This document shows positions 12,388-25,180 of a DNA stretch of 64,000 nt, piece by piece; the stretch's first letter is position 1, and every line of letters begins with the position of its first letter. The notes beneath the pieces were generated by a model that ran no database searches, was not told the DNA's origin, and saw only the letters and a program-made list of their open reading frames with translations. The stretch comes from Takifugu bimaculatus (lineage: Eukaryota > Chordata > Actinopteri > Tetraodontiformes > Tetraodontidae). The stretch is taken from NCBI GenBank assembly GCA_004026145.2, contig CP034992.1, forward strand, positions 5,858,135-5,922,134, in the 5' to 3' direction. Both the position numbers and the translations under genes were made by a program.

Positions 12388-12538
12388 GACTGAGTGGCTG
12401 AGGGTTGTCTGCTCAAGCCCCAGCTGGAATTGGAAAGTGCGCTGGACAGCTTCAGAACAGTGCTGAGGTAAACTTGAGTAAGATATCCTCCTGTCTTGGG
12501 CAGCTCATTCACTCAGAATGTGTGTGTGTGTGTGTGGT
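12388..12538. repeat. Probable tRNA-derived fish SINE-type fragment
   Basis: The stretch ctggacagcttcagaac, then a tgctgaggtaaacttgagtaag-like part, then GTGTGTGT, resembles a dispersed fish repeat I recognise (a consensus reading roughly GCTGGACAGC..GAGGTGCCCTTGAGCAAGG..TGTGTG). Family name not assigned. Confidence 0.4.
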
Positions 12539-13013
12539 TGTGAGAGTCCTGCCGAGAGAGGAAGCTCAGCTGTCAGTACTCGTCAGACACTGTCCCCTTC
12601 CTCTCTCTATTTCTATTGTAGTCAACCCCCCCCCCCCCCGACCTCCATGGCTGTGTTCCTCCTCCTTCTGCGGCCCACAACAGCTACTGGCTGGGTTTGA
12701 GGTCGAGGTGGAGGCGCTCGTTTGCAGAAACATGTTGGCCGCAGATAAGAAAAACGTGGCCCTGGACCAGAAAAACATCCCTCTGGGCCGAGCGCAACAG
12801 AAAAACACTAAAGCAGATGAAAAGTCTGAGTTACTACAGAATAAGGTCAAGTAATTTATTCCATTCATAGGTTTTAGCACATGTTTACCACTCAGCACAG
12901 CCCCCCCCCCCCATCCCTGCCTTTACTCCAGAGAGCGGGCTACATTAGCTGCTCTTATACAAACTGACAGGATAAACACCCTCTATCTTCAACTCTGGGG
13001 TGTGTGTGTGTTT

Positions 13014-13034
13014 GGGGGGGGGGGGGGGGGGGGG
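13014..13034. repeat. Poly-G run of 21
   Basis: Twenty-one consecutive G after a short (TG)n tract; prone to G-quadruplex formation and length errors. Confidence 0.9.
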
Positions 13035-15199
13035 TGTATGCCAGTACTGCCAGACTGGCGTGGCGTGAAGTGGACACATGGGAGCGATGTGAGATCCAAA
13101 AGTGGCCAGAGTGCCTGTTATGGATGGGGTCTGTTCTGAAGGACCTGGAGAGGAGCACAAATCCCACCACCGAGAGGGGAGGGCACGTTTCGGGTTCCGG
13201 GCGTGGAGTGCCCCAGAGATCACCCCGATAAACCTCAGTTCAGTTAACTTGTGTTATCATCAGCCTCAGCGAGGGTGACGTGTGTCGCCCTGAGAGCAGC
13301 TGATAGGACACAAGCCAGAGCCCAAAAAACTCCCACCGATCCAGGGATATCGCAGGTTTTGTCAAGACCCCCACCCGAACTCGGCAGCTCTGGTTGCCGT
13401 CATTGGTCGTCTTCCAGAGGAACACTTGAACTGCCAAATTCTTCTGAGCTCCTTGCTGCAGGTTCTTCAAGTCTGGATTAAAAAGAACATGTTGACACAA
13501 CTTCTCAGCATAAGTAATAAACTTGAATATATATTTTCAGAGTTTTATCAACAACTCGGACGGCGGCCATATAAGGAGTGAATGATGGGCGTCAAATGAG
13601 CACATTTACATTCTTTTGAAAGCCGTGAGAACTTGAAGGGATGAAGAAATGACACGTTAAACAGTTAACAAAACCTGTCACAATTCACAGGATAAACCTT
13701 TGCTGCAGGATTACAGATGCTTCACTGTGCTGATTTCACTGGAGTGAACTGGTCCCAGTACTGAACAAATGTTCATGTTCAGAACCCTTCTCTGCTTCTT
13801 ACGCAACGTAGGTCGAGCCTACAGCATGTTATTAAGCTAAACAACGCCCTCTGCGACGCCATTTCTCCCGCTGCTATGCGTTGAGATGGTATTTAATAAC
13901 AATGCAGGCTGGTTGCCATTGTTGCTCTGAGCGGTGGTGCGGCCTCAGTGGTCCCACGCGTTCCTCCTGTATTTGCTCGACAAAGAGTCTCATTGAAAGT
14001 AAATTAGCGGGCAACAGGTTTTATCTTCCTGAGGTCGGCGGACGCTCCGCAGACCAGATTGTCCGAAAGGGTCAGAGGTCATCCGTCGTGGGTGTCTGAC
14101 CGTTTCGAAAAGCTCACCTCAATCAGATGATGAAACCATAACGGGATCCTGATGAAGGTGCAGAGAGCGCTCCCACACCAACAAAGGTCAAGCAGGAAGT
14201 GTTGGTCAATGCAGAGCGCAGGCCTGATAAGACGGGACTGCTTTCCTGACAGTTCCGAGGGATCCCTTGACATCAATGTCGCACGACAGAGCGACGAGCA
14301 CGAGGCCGGGGAGATCTGACCGGAGCCACTTTGTGAGCGACTGTGACGGAGAGACGGCGTCCGGTGACTCAGCACAACGGCGTCTGCGGGGCCTGCATGA
14401 CCTTGCTTGTCCGGATGACGGTCGGCTGGGTTCCTGCCCGTCTCTGGCGTGATTCATGAGAACGGGAGAAAGACGGCGGGGAGCGTGAAGAGAGCGACGG
14501 GAGGATGACCGATGAGAAGAGACGTGTGGGCGAGGAGGGAAGAGATGGTTGACACTCAGACAGGATGAACCCACCCAGCTTGTCATCATAGGGGGGCACC
14601 GCTTTGACAAACATGCACATAATCCATAATCTCACAAGTGCAAACAATCAGGTTAACTGGAGAGAGAATCCCGCCCCCCTCAGGGTTAATTAAGCAGGGA
14701 CCCTCCCCAGCAAATAAAGTCCAAAGAGATTAAAGTGTTAAAGACAGAGAGATAATGTGCTTCTCTTCACAAGAGCGTTCAGAATGACGGCTTCTTCCAA
14801 AGCTGATGTAAGCACAAACATGTCTCTGCCTGGGAGAGGGCGAGAGGAAAAACTCGCCGTGCCAGTTCAGCAGCGTGACATTTTTTTTTTTAAAAGCGAA
14901 ACGTTGCTAGGCGCCGCTTTTAACGGCTGACATTTTCTGAAAGCTCTCCAAGAGCGACTGAACGCGTCAGTCTGAAGGAACACCCAGCGTCCCTGACAGG
15001 TGCTGCCGGTGTTGTGGCTAGATAAAAGTCTGGGCCCCCATGACCCTGAAACCCTCCGCCACCCCCTCCCCCCCCAGCACAGGATTCAACCGCACGCTGC
15101 TCGATAACAAGCAGATGCATGCGAGAGAACCTCGTCACCCTGTGACGCTGCAAAAACATCAAACAAAACAGGCCACAAAACACCGACGAGGCAGAACTC

Positions 15200-16410
15200 T
15201 TATTGTACAAAGTCTTTATTTCTGTGTTTGCTTGTTTTTTGGATGGCTTCTTGGAGGAATCTGTAAAATACATTTTTGTTTGGAGGGATAAAGAGAATAT
15301 GGAGAGAAGTTTTGACTAAATCAGTCAAAATCTAGTGGCGGCAGGGTACAAGAGTTGACTACTACACCTGAGGGTCTGCAGGTTAAAGGACATCAGTGGC
15401 ACAACTAGTTATAGTATATTTATATATAGATATATATGTATAGAAAAGACAATTTTAACTTAGTACCTTGTATAAATACCTACATATAAATATTGTAAAT
15501 GTACTTATTGGCTGAAAATATAGTTTTAAAAAGCTGTACATGAAAGTCTGAATGAAACACACTGCTGCTCAGTGTCAGCTACCTCTTCAATGGTCACCCC
15601 CCCCCCCCCCCCGGCCCCTCCGTACCAGCAAGGCCTCATCTACATCCATACGTCAGGACCCAGACAGGCCAGGTTACTCTCCCTGGCTTCAAAAGAAAAT
15701 AGAGTTTAGGCCTGTGTGGAGGGGATTGCTTCAGAAATCAGAAGGGGTCTTTTTAAAAAAAAAAAAAAAAAGAGTTTCCTTTTATTATTAAGGCGTCTTT
15801 AATTTAAAAGGTATTATTAAAAAAAAAGGTTTAAAGAAAATGGAATTCCTCTTCTTGTACTCATTTCCGACACGTCCTTCAGGTGCAACATCTGGCCGTC
15901 GCTCCTGTGGACGTCTGATCACAAAGCCAACGTGAGCACAGATGAGATGAAAAGTTCCCCCACGGCGGCGTGCACCGTGGACCCCCCCCCCCCATTCCGG
16001 AGCCCATCACCGCTAGTTAAACATCACCGATCCACACCGCGAACATTTTCCTCTGATTGAGCCTAGAGAATTTTAACATTAACAATGACGTCATACAAAT
16101 AGACATTGACATTAATACAATAATAAAGGACAAAATAACAATAATATAACAAAATAATTAAAAAAATGTCAGCTTCTGGAAGCCCTTGCAAGCAACCACG
16201 TACAAACAAGCTGTTCCGCATCCTAACTCGAACCTCGACAGTCCTCCGACCGCCCCCCCGCTCCTTTAACATATGAGCAGCTAATCCTGATCATTTAGTG
16301 CAAAAGTCCCTGTCTTTTTTTTCCTGAAACCCCCGGCTGATGTGTGTGTTGGGGGGGATTTCTCCGACCAGAATCCCGCAATTGTCCCGTTCTATTGCCC
16401 CTCCGTTCCC
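15200..16410 (-). other. rbm38: Likely rbm38 3' UTR
   Basis: The stretch after the rbm38 stop has no ORF of note and contains AT-rich blocks (15410-15540, 16070-16170). A minus-strand AATAAA (plus TTTATT at 15215-15220) is a plausible 3' end, giving a UTR of about 1.2 kb. AU-rich 3' UTRs are typical of this gene family. Confidence 0.5.
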
Positions 16411-17023
16411 TTACTGCATACGCTCTGGTTGGATGTGCTGCTGTGGGGCGTAGTGCAGGAAGGTGGCGGCGGGGCCGGCGGCAGACGAGAGGTTCTGATG
16501 CACGGCCGCCTGGGCTGCAGCGGCAGCGGTGGGACCGGCCGTGGCCGAGGGGCTGGTGGTGGCGTAGCTGTATCCCAAAAAGCTGGCTGGGGAGGCGGCG
16601 TAGGGGTACTGCTGCTCATAGGCTGCCTGGGCGTACTGGCTGTAGGCAGCGCTGTAGTCCAGGTAGGGGCTGGTGCTGACGGACGTCGATATCTGGGTCG
16701 GGATCACCAGGCTGGGCTGCACAAAGGCTTGTGGGTAAATGTACGGCTGGGCCATCCTGCACATGGACGCAGAGCAGAGAAACCATGTAAGCACAGGAAA
16801 GGAACATTTCACAGACCTGGCCCCGATTGTTTACATTTCTCAAATGTGAGCGTCATAAAGAATCAACGCTGTCTCTCTGAAGAGCGAAGGCTCACACAGA
16901 TACGCACAGGACTGAAAACCAACAGGCACGAGGCAGCGGTGGTTAGCAACCGAAGGTGACTCAACGCTGTCTGTTAGTGAAACCCACCAAACCTGTTAGG
17001 CTGGACCTGTAGGTGGGAAGACT

Positions 17024-17065
<42 letters not shown>

Positions 17066-20000
17066 TGTGTGTGTGAGCGTGTGAGTGTGTGTGTGTTTGT
17101 GTTTGGTCGGGGGTGGGGGTGAATGATGGTGTCAGCCGTTACTGGCAGGTTTTCAAGATCAGGCATCAGCAGAGTGTTTTAACAGCTGCTGCTTTTCCCC
17201 AAAGACACACACACACACACACACAGATGCAGACGCACACTCTCACACACACAAGTGCTTGAAAGTTCCACTTCTCTACTCTCAATCACAGGTGATGATG
17301 CTAGGTGAGGGAGGTAATGGCAGCAGGGGAGCTCATCAGGTTTTGGCGAGCGGCGTTGGGGAGCCTCCGGGAGCGTCTGCGAGATGTGGCTGATTAAAGC
17401 TGCGGAGTCTGGGGAGCGTCGCCGCTTCTCCTCCTCTGCGGAGCTTTGTTTTGTCACACGATCCAGAAGAGAGGGGACTTTTTATGGTCAGGACTCCTCT
17501 CTGCGGGGTTCTGGCAGAAGCGAACCCCCCCCATCCAAACACACGCACACACACACACACACTTGCACTTAAATAGGTGATGCAACCTTACTGGGTTTCT
17601 ATATGGCTAGCTTTTGGAAGAAACACACACACAAACACACACACAAGCTTGTCACAAATGTCACATTGACTTCCACTCTGGAGCTGCATCCCACCGCTGA
17701 TGAAGAATCTTCCTGTCGTTAGTTACCTCGGGATTTATCCGTGCACTTTACTTTAGTTACTTCTACAGCACTGTTTCTACTTGTATTTTAAAACTGGGAG
17801 CCGAGCATCAGCAATGAGAGGCAGCCGTGGAGCCAACGCAGCAAAAGATGGGTGCATGCAGATGAGGACGCCATCACTCCAACCCTCTCTCACTCTCACA
17901 CATGACCTCTTTGACACCCCACCACTGCAAAAACCCAACCATGCCATAATAGGGGAAGAGACACCGCAATCAGCCAAACCTCTTCAGTTCATATCACACA
18001 AGAAGGGTGGGGGGAGATTACAGAGCCACTCCAATCCATCACAGCACACTGCACTGCACTCTCAAGCCATCAATGGCACCTTGGAGAGAGGCTGCCTGGG
18101 GAGGGAGGAGGAGTGGGGGGGGCGGCACAGGGCAGTCCTGAACTGTGGGCGTCGTCTGGTCAGCTGGCGGCGCAGAGAAAGGCTGCGGCGTCAACAAAAG
18201 TACCGAGACGTCCGTGAGCTGATCAGGAGCAAAGTGGTAAGACGTTAAAACCAGACAGTGGGGTCATGTGACAGGTGGGTGTGATGAACCCCCCCACCGG
18301 TGAGCCAGGCTTGGCAGCCTGACTGGAATCAGACATGACCAATACATTCATGCCACCAGGGGGTGGGGTGGAGGTGTATAATGAGCCCGACTCATCCCCG
18401 GAGGCGTGCCGCGCCGCCGCGGGCGCTCCGAACGCAACCGAGCGACCTTGTAGGGATGATGTAGAACACGCAACCATGCATGGAACGAAACGAGACAAGA
18501 ACGCCGCTCTGTTACGACTCCAGCGTGTGTCGAGGTGGCGGGGGCCGCAGTTTTGGATTCCGTTTGAGATTCTGGGAAAATGGGGAGAGTTGAGGATGTG
18601 GCAGAGAGGCTGATGGACAGAAAAAATAGGTCAGCTCTTTTTTCCCTTTTTTGCTGACTGGCATCTCTGCACTTTTTTTTAAATTTTTAAAATATATATA
18701 TATATATATATTTTGGACATAGAGCCGGACAGAAAAATGAGAGATGCGCCTACGAGGAAACATTTAAATATCACAAATCCAGACCGGAGCAATCGTCCCC
18801 GTGAGGATCCACTTAATGAGTTTGTGTGAAAAAGGCACGGCGCTATCACACTCGCAGGCTAAATGCTTCCGCCCAATAAACGACCTTTAGCACATGACTC
18901 ACTGCAGCAAAAAAAAAGTGTGAAAACAGGCAGGACTGGCCTGGGTGGTGGGAATGTGTACCTCTTTGTTGGATAGGGAATATTCGTTGATAACAGGAGG
19001 GGGGGGTCAATGGGTGTGTTGTTTGGCACCTGTAAAGGTGGTTTCCAAGGAAGCAAACCGCCTCATTAAGTTGTATTCCCAATATGCACCCCCTGGTACC
19101 CTCTGCAATCTCCTCTTTAACACCCCCCCCCCCCAACCCGTCTGGCTGGCTGAGGTGTCAGTTTTCGTGGCAGTTGAACACGAGAAGTGGAAACTGGGTT
19201 TTTCTGGGTGTTGAGAATAAAAAAGAGGAAGGCGGCTCAAAAACGCAGGGAGGTGACGAAGGGGCAAAAGATGTGGTTCCTCAGTGAGGAACCAGAATAA
19301 GGTCTGACCCAGCGTGGAGATGAGCACAGCACATCATTAGGCCATATGTTGTAACAAAAAAAGGGGGGGGGGGGGGGACAAAAAGCAGGCTCAGTGAGAC
19401 TGTTCTTCAGAGCAGCCTGCTCCTGTCAGCCACCATACTGAGGAACTTTACAGGGAACAGACAGGTGTTCCCTGCGCCTCTTGGGGGTAGGGGGGGGGGA
19501 AAGGGGGGTCATGGGAGATTAAAAGGGGGTGTAAAAGCTGTAACAGGAGCCAGCACCTGCCAGAAGCGGGCCTCAGAGCGCTTCATTTATCAAACCCCAT
19601 AGGGTTGTGGCACCATCCCTGCTCACTATAGCAATAGGATTTCAGATAATTGGGTGTGGGGGGGGGGGGTGTTCTGGAGTTCTTGCATAGGCTGGGGCCT
19701 CCCAATTGTATCTTTTATTGTCTAGGACTTTGTATCCATGTGTTCACTTCTCTGTCTGCAATTAGATATTTACAACACTCATGGACGAGTAGAAAGTATC
19801 AGTATTACCCAGCAGGACAGCCTGGCCTTTCAAAATAAAAGCATTTGAATAACATTTCAGTACAGTTCCTGACTGATGGGCGTAAAGGGTAGCATTTTAA
19901 CCCCAATTATCATTTATGCCTTTTCCTCTGCCAGCAATCTGAAGGTTAATCATTATTTAAAGGAGATGGCAAATCTGATTGATTAGCTTCGACTCCTAAT

Positions 20001-22860
20001 GCTGCAGATATGAATGCAATAACTTTAGCAGTCATTATTTTCAGAAACCAGGCTCAAGTAACAGGTCTTATAGAATATGTAGGCCTTGATTTAAATCTTT
20101 AAGAATATACGTCCACAGCGTTACAAGGATGAAATCATTACTCAATCTCCACGACCTAAGTGACCTCCATACTTGACTCGACTGCAGAGTATCAACATGC
20201 TCCTTAGCTGCTCGGCCGACTGTGATTCCTAGATGCTAACAGGCCTTTTCTGCAACACAGCAACTTCTCAGGAGTCTTGTCAGCGACGAGGTCTGTTAAG
20301 CTAGGCCCCCGAGTTGGGCGGGCCGTGACAGAGGACCAGCGGCTGAGTCGCACATTCATCTCTGGAATGCTCTTCCATTAGCCCAGATATGTGAAACATC
20401 TCTCTGCCCTCACAGAGCTACGAAACTCCGATATGCTAATGGCTGACTCGCAGAGTTGCGTGTGGACACGGAAACTGACATGGACTTTCTAGGGGCCATG
20501 TTTGTCAAAGAGATAGCACCCCAGTGGTGTCCTACTGAGAGAAGCACGAGCGAACACAACAAGCGCCCACTCGCGCTCGCTCGCTTACCCATACTGCCTC
20601 TGGATGAGCGCCGGGTGAATGGGCTGCACTCCGATGGATATGCCTGGAAGATAGGAGGCCGGCTGTTAGACACACACATTTGCATTTACAGAGGAGGACC
20701 AGAGAACAATACACACAGGGCACGGGGAGACAGAGGCAGTGCCTGTTCCAACCTCCAACAAGTGGAACAACAGTCTCAAACGCACAATGAGCAGCAAAAC
20801 ATGGCTTTAAGAAACAGAACATTGTTTGGAAAAATGAGTCAATACGAGCTCAGACGCTGAAGTCCTGGTGTTTATGCATTTGCATTTTCTGCTCTGGATC
20901 AATTGGCTGGATTTACATGAGGTTTCACAGCTCACCTGTCTGCATGCTGCGGGGTTTGGCGCCCAAGTAGGCCAGGTTGACGTTGGCCTTCCTGCCGTCG
21001 ATTATGGGGTTGGGGTCCTTGCAGGCCCTCTCCGCTGCTCCTCGGTCTGTCATTGTCACCTGATAGGGAATCAGACGTGTCAATAGGTCCCCTAAACTAT
21101 ATAAAACAAGATCATTTAAAAATCAAAATCAATTAAAAAAAAACCCAACACATTGCAATATGGAATCCCTGGTGGTGTTGAGCTAAACCCCAACTCCCAA
21201 ATAAATCTAATAAATTAAATGACATGACGTGGTTGTTTGTTGTTTACTTTCTGGTGCCAGAAAACAGGTGGAAGAACTCACAGCAACCGCACCAACCATT
21301 GGCAGCCATGGTGAAATATGGATCTGAGGAGTGCAACAGGCAGCTTATCTAATTAGGGACAAAATATTAAGGCGATTGGCATTATCCTACCCCTCCCCTC
21401 TCCCGCTTGGCATTAGAAGCGGGCCGTCTGTTTTGATTGCCACATTCTGCCAACTCAGAAGGCTCGGTGAGCATGTGGCTGAAACAGTGAGCCTGTATTT
21501 CTAAGTGTGCGTCTGCACTTCAAGGATTCAGAAGTACGTCGACTCGACGGAGCCTCGACTGTTTACACTGGGAAGAGCCTGAAAACACCAACCCGACTGT
21601 GTTTAGGGAAAGTAAAATGGGTATGATCGGCTTTGGTGCACTTCCCACCCTTAAACTGGCTCACGGCAGCAACAAGCCTGCTCAACCTGAAACACAAGCC
21701 TCCTGGCACACCAGCCGCGTGACACGACCTCACTCTGGGAACGCATTTGGGTGAAGTTAGGGACCTGATGTGTAAACACTGAGCAATTGTCTTAGACGCC
21801 GAGCTTCAGGAGTAAACATGCACACGCAGCAGGTTTCCGCTCCTTCTTTGGCCTCAACACAAGTGTGGATGCGCCTTTCTGAGGTTCTGGTAAATATTTG
21901 CATATTTTTGATGCTGCTTCTGTTCTTTGTGTCAACAGCAGGGTGACAACATCTGTCTGGAACTCACCCAGAACTCACCCGCAGGCTTAAACTGCTCAGC
22001 CGTTTTCAAATCGACCCGTTTTGAAGCTTCTCAGGACAGTTTTTGCACCTAACCCCGTGACCTCTGATCAAAAAAACCCGTTAGGTAGAACTCTGTTTAA
22101 ACATGGATTGGATTCACAAGACTGCTAATTTATTGACGCTGGGAGTTTTTTTTTTTTCCTCTCTGCAGCCAAGATGTGATGTAAATCATGTGCTACGATC
22201 CACTGTTGTGGTCCTCAACAATGCAAGGTCAAACCTCCCCGCTTCTCCAAAATAACCATATAAAGCCAGAAAGTGGTGCAGTCCTGTCACAAGCATACAA
22301 ACAGCCTGCCAAAGTCGTAAGCTGGGGATACTCATGGCTGGGTATGGTGGGGGTGTGTGTGTGTGTAGGGGGGCTTCACTTCACTAGGAAGGTTGGGGGT
22401 TGACATCAGACATATGTTGAAATATAATCTGCTTAGTTACCCATCAACTTGTGTGATCCCTCATCCTTATTAAGCTAAAATAACAGCTAGCCGAGCGTAA
22501 AAATTGAGATTCTGTGCAACTATCCGTGCAAGATCTAGAGGATTACCTTTGACACGAATGTAAAGGAGCAACAGATTTGACCATGTTAAAGGGTTTTTGT
22601 TTTAAATAAAAGTTGTGAATGAGATCTGTGTGACTGCTTGTACTCACAAAGCCGTATCCTCTGGATTTACCGGTCTGCCTGTCTGTTATAACCACAGCCT
22701 CGTCGATGTCCCCGAAGGCCTCGAAGTATTTTCTGAGCGAGGCATCGTTCGTGTGGTAGGGCAGCCCGCCGACGAAAATTTTGGTAAAAGTAGTATCTTT
22801 CTGAATGGCTGTGGGATGCATGACTTCCAGGGCTCCGTTCATGTACTGATGGAGAAGCAT
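16411..22860 (-). CDS. rbm38: RNA-binding protein 38 (RRM protein, RBM24/RBM38 family)
   Basis: Four coding exons: 22648-22860, 20936-21059, 20589-20643 and 16411-16756, totalling 738 nt and 245 aa, all phases consistent. The RRM (about residues 22-98) has RNP2 IFVGGL and RNP1 RGYGFVTM, and continues ERACKDPNPIIDGRKANVNL across exon 2. The C-terminal exon is Tyr/Ala/Ser/Gln rich, with YPQAFVQPSLVIP and PYAASPASFLGYSYA, and ends QPERMQ; these features and the rae1/bmp7 neighbours favour RBM38 over RBM24. The protein binds GU-rich mRNA elements and controls stability and splicing (for example of p21 and p63 transcripts in mammals). Intron 3 is almost 3.8 kb, large for this window. The first ATG is preceded by a TATA-box promoter. 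Confidence 0.9.
17024..17099. repeat. (GT)n microsatellite in rbm38 intron 3
   Basis: Long, slightly interrupted GT array on the plus strand, so CA-rich in the rbm38 transcript. Confidence 0.9.
17203..17224. repeat. (CA)n microsatellite in rbm38 intron 3, GU-rich in the transcript
   Basis: CA array on the plus strand, hence (UG)n in the minus-strand rbm38 pre-mRNA, about 450 bases upstream of the last exon. GU repeats are the known binding preference of RBM38. Confidence 0.8.
19850..20110. promoter_or_regulatory. Candidate conserved noncoding element in rbm38 intron 3
   Basis: About 260 bp of repeat-free AT-balanced DNA with dense homeodomain-like cores (aattatcattta, gttaatcatta, tgattgattag) and no open frame. 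Proposed on texture only; conservation was not tested. Confidence 0.25.
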
Positions 22861-23094
22861 TGGTGAGCCGGAGCGAGGACCTGAGGCACGCTGAGGGTTC
22901 GACGAACGCCTTTAAAAATGCCCCGGCATCAGTTCGACGGCGGAATAGAAAAACTTGAACTTCTCTTTGTTGTGCAGCGCCTCTCTTCTTTTTTTCAGCA
23001 AAAGTTGCGGCGACCCGGTGACAGCTGCGGCTCACGCGGCGGGAACCTCCGGTAAAACGGGTCGCTTCTGAAGCCGGCGAAAAGAAGCGAGCGC

Positions 23095-23185
23095 ACAGTA
23101 TTTATATGCCGCTAGAAAACCACGCCCAGGAAAAAGCGTCCACCAATCGGTGAGCCGCCCTGCGCGGCCGCCCCTCCCATTGGTC
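23095..23185 (-). promoter_or_regulatory. rbm38: rbm38 core promoter (TATA and CCAAT boxes)
   Basis: On the minus strand TATAAATA lies at 23099-23106. CCAAT appears inverted at about 23142-23148 and direct (CCAATGGG) near 23177. A start about 30 bases downstream of TATA would lie near 23070 and give a 5' UTR of about 210 nt before the ATG at 22860. Confidence 0.6.
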
Positions 23186-25180
23186 CGCCTTCCCGGCGCT
23201 GCTCTGCACCTGCTTTTGTCCTTTTCAACACAAAGAAACTTTACTGTAAACGCAGCTTGGCCACATGGTGCCCAGTTCGGCGGTAATGAGGAAGTAATTA
23301 GATCCATTTCAAGCCAGGAAAATCTCCTTTTCGACGGAATTACACAGAGATCTTTAATTCTGCAATGTAACCGTGACATAACACAAACGGCGCGGGCAGA
23401 AATCAACCATGAAAAGTGATGCAATTCCATACAGACTCGCCGTTTATGGGATTATGGCGGTGTTCTTACGAATATCTGTCATATCAACAGGGCCATACTT
23501 ACTTTCAGAAGACCTTTCTAATATATACATCCGAGTGGACCTGTGTAATTCCTAAATCCTAACAGCGAAATCCATTTCAAAACTGGCTAAAGTACAACCC
23601 TGGTTAAACACTTATTACCTCATTATAAAAGCGAATGATTACCAAACCTAAAATTTACTGCTTGTGTATACTCCCCACGTCCTTTCCTCCCCCCAGCTTT
23701 CTAACAAACAGCGATGACCTCTGCAGGGGAAGGTCAGACCCAGGGGGGTGGGGGGGTCACAACTCAACTCAACTCAACTCAACTCACAACAGTGAGTTTT
23801 CCAATGGTTTCACTGTCACTCATGCTGACAATCCTGAGTGCAGGCTTGGTTTTGGGCTTGGAACCCACCTGACAAGGGAGACAGGAATGAAGCAAATGTT
23901 GCATAACCCCCCACCGGCTCCACTGCTCAGATGAATCCGACATCGAGGTGATAGTCTAATGACCTCAATAAAAAGATCTATCTCACACCTCCCTCTCTGA
24001 TCTGCTTCTCCTTTCACACATGGCCTTTGTAGCCACCAGCGTCGCCATTGACTCATATCCTCTTGTAAACGCGTCTCCAGCTGACTCTTCCTGGCTGGAG
24101 GAACCCCACTGCCCTGCTTTGATGTCTTTTTTTGGGGTTGAAGGGTCTGACCGGGCTCACAGGTCACTGCTTTTACGGGCGGGAAGGGAAAGCGCGCCAC
24201 CTGGCGGCTAACATGGATTCAAACAGCAGAGGCAGGAGGCAAACGAAGTTTATGATTGGGAGTCTGAGCTTTTTAAAGATGTAAAGATTTACAGATGAAG
24301 GTTTGCATGCATAATACAGTTTTCTTTTAATACAAGGCCCACAAGCCAATATTTGGTCAACTCACTCGTCGGAATAAAAAGATTCCAATCTTATATGGAC
24401 TTTTTTATTTTACATCATTAATGGGGCTAATTGATGGAAATAACAGCGAGCAGACACAGCAAGAACAGTCTTTGGGAAGGTGTAAAAAAATAAACAAGCT
24501 GGGGGAAAAAAGGAAAACAGGACAGCAATATGTTTGTTGACCTCTCCGACCAACTGTCACACAGGATGTCATCTACCCCAGGTAGGGTGGGCTCCTCTGA
24601 TTGGTCCGTGTACTGTAAGGAGAACTGTGGCAGTTGGTCCAGGCCTTTACCCAAAGGAAGGAAGTCGGTCTCGAGCGTATACACACAAATGCAGCAGGCT
24701 TTCAACGTTTTTTCCACGAGAGCTGCAAGGCGGCGCGATGGATCTGAGGACAGGAAGAAGCGGTCAGTCATGAAAGAGAACTTTTTTTTAAAGCTTTGGG
24801 TCCATTTATTCACCAAACTGGGGTTCAAACATCTGATTTCCCACCGAACAAACATCTTAAAACTGCTGCTTAAAAAATCCCTTCATAGTGACCCCATTAT
24901 TTAAGACAGGAGTCTTCATTATCACAGCATCGTTAGTTCTCACTTAAAGGTCAGCTAAAAACACTCAAGCCATCCTAATGACCTCTGAGCAGTGCTCAGT
25001 CATACTGACAGCGATGTGCAGCAGAGAGGAGATCAATATGTCTATTCACAGCGTGACATCCATGTGTTGGGGTCAGTGGGTGACATTAAAGGCTCTACTC
25101 AGGGTCAGAGGCACACTGAAGAAGTAGGGCAGCCCCATGCTGAGAATGCAGCTTCCGCGTCTACAGACGCTGCCCTTCTC
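23186..25180. other. rbm38-rae1 spacer
   Basis: No coding exon recognised. The right part (about 24,400-25,180) is the probable rae1 3' UTR: minus-strand AATAAA candidates correspond to plus TTTATT at 24404-24409 and 24805-24810. The rest shows nothing but a pentanucleotide repeat and short G-runs. Confidence 0.45.
23761..23785. repeat. (AACTC)5 pentanucleotide repeat
   Basis: Five perfect tandem copies. Confidence 0.9.

Larger units (their letters stand above)
8160..15200. other. Gene-free spacer between the 3p-type and 20q13-type gene blocks
   Basis: About 7 kb with no exon that I can match to a protein family. The open frames here are short and overlap CA/GT, poly-C or poly-G tracts. It holds several microsatellites, a probable tRNA-derived repeat near 12.4 kb and homopolymer runs. 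It marks the junction between genes with human counterparts on chromosome 3 and those on chromosome 20. Confidence 0.6.

Noticed and set aside
16342..16959. 205-residue plus-strand Gly-rich frame
   Set aside because: Antisense shadow of the Ala/Tyr-rich last exon of rbm38.
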